Part shown: positions 7,466 through 12,892 of the stretch, in pieces
Position numbering within the stretch: position 1 is the stretch's first letter
Layout of the letters: every line of letters starts with the position of its first letter
Assembly: GCA_017643325.1 (NCBI GenBank)
Contig: JAEPNS010000063.1
Span: 1-12,892 of the forward strand
Reading direction: 5' to 3'
Source: Alphaproteobacteria bacterium
GTDB taxonomy: Bacteria; Pseudomonadota; Alphaproteobacteria; UBA6615
Length of the DNA stretch: 12,892 nucleotides
The notes under the pieces: generated by a model
Seen by the model: the letters and a program-made list of their open reading frames with translations, nothing else
Databases searched by the model: none
What the model was told of the DNA's origin: nothing
Made by a program: the position numbers and the translations under genes

Positions 7466-7557
7466 CGTCACCCCTGCGAAAGCAGGGGTCCATTATCGCA
7501 GTCGGTTGGCTGGTAGTGCATCGGCGTTAATGGATGCCTGCTTTCGCAGGCATGACG
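7466..7557 (-). repeat. paired-hairpin element, copy 2 (92 bp), between boxB and bclA
   Basis: Arms at 7466-7489 and 7534-7557 flank a 44-bp spacer (7490-7533). The left arm stem is ACCCCTGC with GCAGGGGT. The right arm stem is ATGCCTGC with GCAGGCAT, a different but still fully paired sequence. It begins 19 nt after the boxB stop codon and ends 3 nt before the bclA ribosome binding site, so it fills nearly the whole 129-nt intercistronic gap. Confidence 0.92.
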
Positions 7558-7576
7558 AATTTTGTCTGTCCGCTCC

Positions 7577-9004
<1,428 letters not shown>

Positions 9005-9011
9005 GGCGTTG

Positions 9012-9016
9012 CCTCT
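9012..9016 (-). promoter_or_regulatory. ribosome binding site of boxB
   Basis: AGAGG on the minus strand, 7 nt before the ATG at 9004, supports this start over the longer open frame that runs into repeat copy 3. Confidence 0.7.
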
Positions 9017-9054
9017 TTGAGGTCTGGAGTCCGCTGCGCTTGCGACACCTCGGT

Positions 9055-9146
9055 CGTCACCCCTGCGAAGGCAGGGGTCCATTGACTCAGGCGGTCGCCC
9101 GGTCGGGTATCGGCGTTAATGGATTCCCGCCTTTGCGGGAATGACG
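9055..9146 (-). repeat. paired-hairpin element, copy 3 (92 bp), between boxC and boxB
   Basis: Arms at 9055-9078 and 9123-9146 flank a 44-bp spacer (9079-9122). Both stems are intact: ACCCCTGC with GCAGGGGT on the left, ATTCCCGC with GCGGGAAT on the right. The spacer is closest to that of copy 1. It begins 34 nt after the boxC stop codon and ends 38 nt before the boxB ribosome binding site. Confidence 0.92.
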
Positions 9147-9180
9147 AGCGGGGGATTGGCTGCCGTTTTGCGCTCATTTC

Positions 9181-10830
9181 CTACACCCGCTTGCGGTCGA
9201 AATCGGGCTGCCTGCCCGTGCCGTAGAGTTCCAGCGCGCCTTCGTCGCCGACGGCGTTCGGGCGCTGGAAGATCCAGTTCTGCCAGGCGGTCAGCCGGGC
9301 GAAGATCTTGCTCTCGATGGTCTCGGGGCCGGGGAAGCGCAGGCTCGCCTCCATGCCGGTGAGCGCGTCGGGGGAGAAGGCCGCGCGCTCCTCGATGGCG
9401 AGGCGCACCTCGTCCTCCCAGTCGATGTCGTCGGGCGCGAAGGTCACGAGGCCCAGCTCCTCCGCGTCGAGCGCCTCCAGCGCCTCGCCCGCGGCATCCT
9501 CCGCGGCGGCGAGCGCGTCGTCGTCGCCCCAGAAGCGCGTCGCCAGCCGGGTGAGCCCGTTGCACATGGTCAGCGGGCCGAAGTTCATCGCGGTCAGCGT
9601 GATCGTCGCGGGCGGCGTGTTGCTGCCCTCGAAGCTGCCGTCGAGCATGTAGGCGCGGTCGGCCGCGAGTGCCAGCTCGAACAGCGTGCCGGTGAAACAG
9701 GAGCCGGGCTCGATCAAGGCAATCAGCGAGCGGGACGACACGTCGATGCGCTTGAGCGTGCGGCGCAAATAAAGCGTGATCTCGCGGACGAGCCAGTCGT
9801 CCGCATTGTCCGCCAGTGCCGCGTCGGCGGCGGCGATCATGTCCGGGTCGCCTTCGGTCCTGAACACCCAGGTGCCGATCTCCGGCTCGTTGAAGCGCAG
9901 GTGCAGGACCGCGTCGTCGAGCTCGCGCGCCATCGCCAGCGGCCAGAAGTTCGCCCCCTGGGCATGGATCGCGGCAGGGTCGGACGGCGGTGCCTCCGAT
10001 GGCGCACGGACGGTGAAGGTCGCGGTGCGCGCCTCGCGGTCGATCGCCACCGAGACGTTCGGGTAGGCGAGGGAATTGTCCTCGACCGTACGGTCGAGCG
10101 GCGTCAGCTCGATGCCTTCCGCATCGGCCGGGCGGTCGCTTTCGGCCGCGCGGGCCTCGGCGCGCTCCCGCGCGGTCTCTGCGAACTTCGAGCGCGGGAC
10201 TAGCGCGTCGATCAGCTTCCATTGCAGTGCCCGTTTTCCCCGGACACCCTCGCCGGTGGTGCAGAAGAAGTCGGCCAGGTCGCGGCGCACCTTGCGCTTG
10301 TCGACGACGCGCGTCAGCCCGCCGGTGCCCGGCAGCACCGCCAGCAGCGGCACCTCGGGCAGGGACACGGCGCTGGACCCGTCATCCACGAGGAGAATTT
10401 CATCGCAGGCCAGCGCCAGCTCGTAGCCGCCGCCCGCCGCCGTGCCGTTGACCATGCAGATCCAGGCCTGGCCGGAGTTGTCCGTCGCGTCCTCGATGGA
10501 ATTGCGGGTCTCGTTGGTGAACTTGCAGAAGTTCACCTTGTGGCCGTGGGTCGAGCCCTTGAGCATCGGAATATTCGCCCCGGCGCAGAAGACGCGCTCC
10601 ATTGCCGAGGTCACGATCACCGCGCCCACCTCCGGGTGCTCGAAGCGCAGCCGCTGCACCGCGTCGTAGAGCTCGATGTCGACGCCGAGGTCATAGGAAT
10701 TCAGCTTCAGCTCGTAGCCGGGCGCCAGCCCGCCCGCCTCGTCGACGTCCAGCGTGAGCGTCGCGACGCGGCCATCGACGGACAGCGACCAGTGCCGGTA
10801 CCGGTCGGGATGTGTCTCGAAGGCGATCAT
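9181..10830 (-). CDS. boxC: benzoyl-CoA-dihydrodiol lyase BoxC
   Basis: A 549-residue cytoplasmic enzyme with two crotonase-like domains that opens the ring of 2,3-epoxybenzoyl-CoA hydrolytically, giving 3,4-dehydroadipyl-CoA semialdehyde and formate. In the first domain CAGANI (82-87) and GTAAGGGYELALACD (129-143) form the CoA/oxyanion region. E137 and E159 are 22 residues apart, the same spacing as the catalytic glutamates reported for BoxC homologues. The second domain includes GSCFTGTLFELALAADRAYML (376-396). The C-terminal block AWQNWIFQRPNAVGDEGALE (515-534) is a BoxC hallmark. The full length is as expected. GAGGAGAG lies about 12 nt upstream of the ATG at 10830. It is the promoter-proximal gene of boxC-boxB-bclA and is divergent from the alpha/beta hydrolase. 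Confidence 0.96.
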   Translation of the reverse strand: MIAFETHPDRYRHWSLSVDGRVATLTLDVDEAGGLAPGYELKLNSYDLGVDIELYDAVQRLRFEHPEVGAVIVTSAMERVFCAGANIPMLKGSTHGHKVNFCKFTNETRNSIEDATDNSGQAWICMVNGTAAGGGYELALACDEILLVDDGSSAVSLPEVPLLAVLPGTGGLTRVVDKRKVRRDLADFFCTTGEGVRGKRALQWKLIDALVPRSKFAETARERAEARAAESDRPADAEGIELTPLDRTVEDNSLAYPNVSVAIDREARTATFTVRAPSEAPPSDPAAIHAQGANFWPLAMARELDDAVLHLRFNEPEIGTWVFRTEGDPDMIAAADAALADNADDWLVREITLYLRRTLKRIDVSSRSLIALIEPGSCFTGTLFELALAADRAYMLDGSFEGSNTPPATITLTAMNFGPLTMCNGLTRLATRFWGDDDALAAAEDAAGEALEALDAEELGLVTFAPDDIDWEDEVRLAIEERAAFSPDALTGMEASLRFPGPETIESKIFARLTAWQNWIFQRPNAVGDEGALELYGTGRQPDFDRKRV

Positions 10831-10873
10831 GGGATCGCAATGCTCTCCTCTTTTCGGCTAGAAGGATAGGCGC

Positions 10874-10890
10874 ACACAATAGATTTGTGT
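10874..10890. promoter_or_regulatory. candidate operator dyad ACACAA-N5-TTGTGT
   Basis: ACACAA at 10874-10879 and TTGTGT at 10885-10890 form a perfect 6-bp inverted repeat around TAGAT. Weak outer symmetry (GGC before, GCC after) extends it. It lies 43 nt upstream of the boxC start and 45 nt upstream of the hydrolase start, at the centre of the gap, as a shared operator would. No regulator gene in the window identifies the binding family. Confidence 0.5.
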
Positions 10891-10893
10891 AGC

Positions 10894-10902
10894 CAATAAT
10901 TG
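10894..10902. promoter_or_regulatory. second small dyad CAATAATTG
   Basis: A perfect 9-bp palindrome (CAAT, A, ATTG) lies 3 nt after the first dyad in the same AT-rich core. It is short enough to arise by chance in AT-rich DNA, so it is only a candidate. Confidence 0.3.
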
Positions 10903-10935
10903 ATGCCACCAACGATTATGTGAAGTGCTTCCACC

Positions 10936-11712
10936 ATGTCCGACCTGTCCCGGATCGAGATCACCGGCCACCAGCTCGAATACCTCTGGACCCGCCCGCG
11001 CGAGGGCGCGGAGCCGGTGATCGTCTTCCTCCACGAGGGCCTCGGCTCCACCGGACTCTGGCGGGACTTCCCGCACCGGGTCAGTGAGCGCACGGGGCTG
11101 CCCGCGCTGGTCTATTCGCGCTACGGCTATGGCGGCTCGACGGTGCTGGGCGAGCGACGCCCGCTGGAATACATGCACCGGGAGGCGCTCGAGGCGCTGC
11201 CGGAACTGCGCAACAAGCTCGGCCTCGACGACGTGATCCTGTTCGGTCATTCCGACGGCGGCTCGATCGCGCTGATCCATGCCGGGGCCGGGACGTGGCC
11301 GGTGCGCGGACTGGTCCTCGAGGCGCCGCATGTCTTCGTCGAGGACATCACCATCGCCGGGATCGAGGACGCGAAGGTGGCCTATGAGACGACCGACCTG
11401 CCGGAGAAGATCGCCCGCCATCACACCCACGGCGACAAGACCTTCTGGGGCTGGAACGACATCTGGCTCGACCCGCCGTTCAGGGACTGGAACATCGAGG
11501 AATACCTGCCCGGCGTCACCGCGCCGACCCTGGTGATCCAGGGTGAGGGGGACGAGTACGGCTCCGCCGCCCAGCTCGAGGCCATCGCTGCGCAGGTGTC
11601 CGGCCCGGCCGAGACACTGCTTATTCCCGACTGCCGCCACTCCCCCCACCGCGACCAGCCCGACGCGGTCCTCGATGCGACGGAGAGGTTCGTGGCGCGG
11701 GTGGTCGGCTGA
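10936..11712 (+). CDS. alpha/beta hydrolase of the box locus
   Basis: A 258-residue single-domain alpha/beta hydrolase, probably cytoplasmic (no signal peptide). The oxyanion-hole turn HEGLGS is at 33-38, the nucleophile S106 is in GHSDGG (104-109), the acid is probably D206 in GEGDEYG, and the base H235 is in PDCRHSPHRD. Its divergent position opposite boxC suggests co-regulation with benzoate degradation. It could be a thioesterase clearing stalled aromatic CoA esters or a lactone hydrolase for side products; the sequence does not decide. It differs in class from the HSL esterase at 4742-5689, lacking HGGGW. The start is fixed by an in-frame TGA at 10921-10923, with ATG 10936 the first start after it, but no good ribosome binding site precedes it. 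Repeat copy 4 begins 7 nt after its stop. Confidence 0.85.
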   Translation: MSDLSRIEITGHQLEYLWTRPREGAEPVIVFLHEGLGSTGLWRDFPHRVSERTGLPALVYSRYGYGGSTVLGERRPLEYMHREALEALPELRNKLGLDDVILFGHSDGGSIALIHAGAGTWPVRGLVLEAPHVFVEDITIAGIEDAKVAYETTDLPEKIARHHTHGDKTFWGWNDIWLDPPFRDWNIEEYLPGVTAPTLVIQGEGDEYGSAAQLEAIAAQVSGPAETLLIPDCRHSPHRDQPDAVLDATERFVARVVG

Positions 11713-11719
11713 CGCGACT

Positions 11720-11810
11720 CCTCACCCCTGCGAAAACACGATCCACCAACGCCGATGCCCGACAAGGCAACCGGCTGAGTCAATGGACCCCTGCTTTCGC
11801 AGGGGTGACG
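11720..11810 (+). repeat. paired-hairpin element, copy 4 (91 bp, one arm decayed)
   Basis: Read on the plus strand this is copies 1-3 inverted. The first arm (11720-11742) is decayed and 1 nt short: CCCCTGC is followed by ACACGAT instead of its complement. The 44-bp spacer (11743-11786) aligns without gaps to the others after reverse complementing. The far arm (11787-11810) is perfect, ACCCCTGC with GCAGGGGT. It follows the stop of the plus-strand hydrolase by 7 nt. Confidence 0.85.
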
Positions 11811-11845
11811 ACCGGGGAAAGCACGAACCAAACGAACCAACTGTC

Positions 11846-11884
11846 CGTCATTCCTGCGAAAGCAGGAATCCATTAACGCCGATG
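11846..11884 (+). repeat. paired-hairpin element, half copy 5
   Basis: One intact arm (11846-11869, stem ATTCCTGC with GCAGGAAT, loop GAAA) is followed by the conserved spacer start CCATTAACGCCGATG (11870-11884). Similarity then fades and the partner arm is missing before the DUF5996 gene. It points the same way as copy 4, 35 nt after it. Confidence 0.8.
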
Positions 11885-11931
11885 TTCGATTGGACAGGCC
11901 ATGGCGTTTGCGTCATCGGAAGGTCCGGGCG

Positions 11932-12858
11932 CTACCCCTCCGCGTATTCGTGGCGCAGGTCCTCGACCGGCCAGTCTGCGCGCGCCGCGCCCGCGTCATA
12001 GGCGCTCTGGAGGAACGCCAGAAGCGCCGTATCGGGGACGTCGAGAGCCTTCACGTCCGCGTATTTCAGGATCGCCATCGCGTTGCCGTCCGCCACGTTC
12101 CAGAAGGCCGCGTCGGGTTCCAGCGGTGCTTCGGCGAGGCCGTCAGGCTCCGGGTAGGTGTAGGAATAGAAAGCGGGTTCGGGCAGCTTGTCGTCGCCGG
12201 GCCAGAAGCCGAAGCTGATCACCTCGTGGGAGTAGGCCTCCCGGTCCGCCCGGGTGCCGCCCTCTATCGGCGGGGCGGCGCGGCCGGAGAAGCGGGTCAG
12301 CGCCAGGTCGAAGCTGTGCCAGAACAGGTGCACGGGTGTCTGCTTGCCCGCGAAGCGTCCGGCGAAGCTCGTCATCACCCCATTGGCCCATTGCAGGATC
12401 TGCCAGTAGCGCATGATCGCGCCGCGGTCCCACGCGGAATGTTCCCGGTCTTCGGAGAAGGGCGTCTCACTCTTGAAGTCGTAGGGCTTGTCGAGGATCT
12501 CGACGTCGATCCCGAGATCGCCCAGCGCGCCGAACAGCCGCTCGTGGAATGTCGCCACCGGCTGGTCACCCAGCGTGAAGGATCGCCGCTCCCCGGCGCT
12601 CGATGTGACGTGCAGCATCCCGTCGAAGAAATCGAAGGCGATCTCGATTTCCCGGCCGTCGTACGGGATCGCCCGTGTCGTCAGACCCGTCGAAGAGACA
12701 TAGAGCGGCACGTGCCACCAGTGGTTCAGCTTCGGATGCAGCGCCATGCGCACCTTGCCGATGACCTGGCAGCACAGGTGCAGCGTGTCCCTGGTGTCGG
12801 CCCAATCGGCGAGGGGAAGGTCGGGAAGCGGGCGGGAAGCGGTCATCGATACGGTCAT
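11932..12858 (-). CDS. DUF5996 family protein of unknown function
   Basis: A 308-residue soluble protein that I assign to DUF5996 by overall resemblance: an N-terminal WADTRDTLHLCCQVIGKVR block (19-37), LNHWWHVPLYVSSTGLTT (44-61), the central PVHLFWHSFDLALTRFSG (near 196-213) and a Gly/Trp-rich SFGFWPGDD segment. It is rich in Trp and His (HWWH and FWHSFD), which could suggest metal or cofactor binding, but no function is established to my knowledge. There is no signal peptide or membrane segment. Two in-frame ATGs, 12858 and 12846, are possible, and neither has a clear ribosome binding site; the later one gives 304 residues. It is separated from the box genes by repeats and transcribed toward them, so a metabolic link is not indicated. 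Confidence 0.8.
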   Translation of the reverse strand: MTVSMTASRPLPDLPLADWADTRDTLHLCCQVIGKVRMALHPKLNHWWHVPLYVSSTGLTTRAIPYDGREIEIAFDFFDGMLHVTSSAGERRSFTLGDQPVATFHERLFGALGDLGIDVEILDKPYDFKSETPFSEDREHSAWDRGAIMRYWQILQWANGVMTSFAGRFAGKQTPVHLFWHSFDLALTRFSGRAAPPIEGGTRADREAYSHEVISFGFWPGDDKLPEPAFYSYTYPEPDGLAEAPLEPDAAFWNVADGNAMAILKYADVKALDVPDTALLAFLQSAYDAGAARADWPVEDLRHEYAEG

Positions 12859-12892
12859 CGGCGGCGGACGGGGATGCGGCTGATATAGGTTC
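12859..12892 (-). promoter_or_regulatory. start of the upstream region of the DUF5996 gene
   Basis: The last 34 nt contain no coding signal. On the minus strand they include CTATAT near 12883-12888, which could be part of a -10 element about 25 nt before the ATG at 12858. The matching -35 would lie outside the window. Confidence 0.25.

Larger units (their letters stand above)
10831..10935. promoter_or_regulatory. divergent control region of boxC and the alpha/beta hydrolase
   Basis: This 105-nt gap separates the two divergent starts and is clearly more AT-rich than its surroundings, especially 10874-10920. It should carry the promoter of the box genes and that of the hydrolase. Two inverted repeats are listed separately. 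I could not place a convincing -35/-10 pair on either strand, and no TGCA half-site of the BoxR/BzdR type is present. Confidence 0.65.

Noticed and set aside
5858..7516. Plus-strand open frame (552 codons) opposite bclA
   Set aside because: It is antisense to an intact benzoate-CoA ligase, and its C-terminal PCESRGPL piece is translated repeat sequence.
9005..9082. N-terminal extension of boxB beginning MDPCLRRGDDRG
   Set aside because: These residues are read from a hairpin arm of repeat copy 3. The ATG at 9004 has its own ribosome binding site and gives the family length.

Overview
The window is GC-rich, gene-dense bacterial DNA with strong G/C bias at third codon positions, GTG as well as ATG starts, overlapping genes and small hairpin repeats in most gaps. 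I infer a Pseudomonadota chromosome, most likely an alphaproteobacterium, from protein style and composition; there is no rRNA, tRNA or marker gene to confirm this. No CRISPR array, insertion sequence, transposase, phage gene or RNA gene is visible.

Layout. (1) 76-4733, plus strand: a complete five-gene ABC importer of the branched-chain amino acid/aromatic acid (HAAT, Liv-type) class: periplasmic binding protein, two permeases (livH, livM) and two ATPases (livG, livF). The last four genes overlap by 4, 8 and 1 nt; a hairpin separates the binding-protein gene from them. (2) 4742-5689, minus strand: an HSL-type carboxylesterase, convergent with livF across 8 nt. (3) 5870-10830, minus strand, transcribed in the order boxC, boxB, bclA: benzoyl-CoA-dihydrodiol lyase, benzoyl-CoA 2,3-epoxidase oxygenase component, and benzoate-CoA ligase. 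(4) 10831-10935: an AT-rich divergent control region with two dyads, followed on the plus strand by an alpha/beta hydrolase (10936-11712). (5) 11932-12858, minus strand: a DUF5996-family protein with no evident link to the rest.

How they fit together. The importer probably brings in benzoate or a related aromatic acid; the ligase makes benzoyl-CoA; BoxB forms the 2,3-epoxide; BoxC hydrolytically opens the ring to 3,4-dehydroadipyl-CoA semialdehyde and formate. This is the aerobic-hybrid 'box' route. The reductase BoxA, the semialdehyde dehydrogenase BoxD and a BoxR-type regulator are not in the window. The two hydrolases could feed substrate in or clear stalled CoA esters or lactones, but that is inference.

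The least expected signal is non-coding: a 92-bp composite element made of two hairpin arms (24 bp each) around a 44-bp spacer. It occurs at 5765-5856, 7466-7557 and 9055-9146, as a decayed 91-bp copy at 11720-11810, and as a half copy at 11846-11884. The arm stems show compensatory base changes, the spacing is fixed, and each full copy begins 7-34 nt after a stop codon in the same orientation relative to that gene, so that the box genes are separated from one another by these elements.
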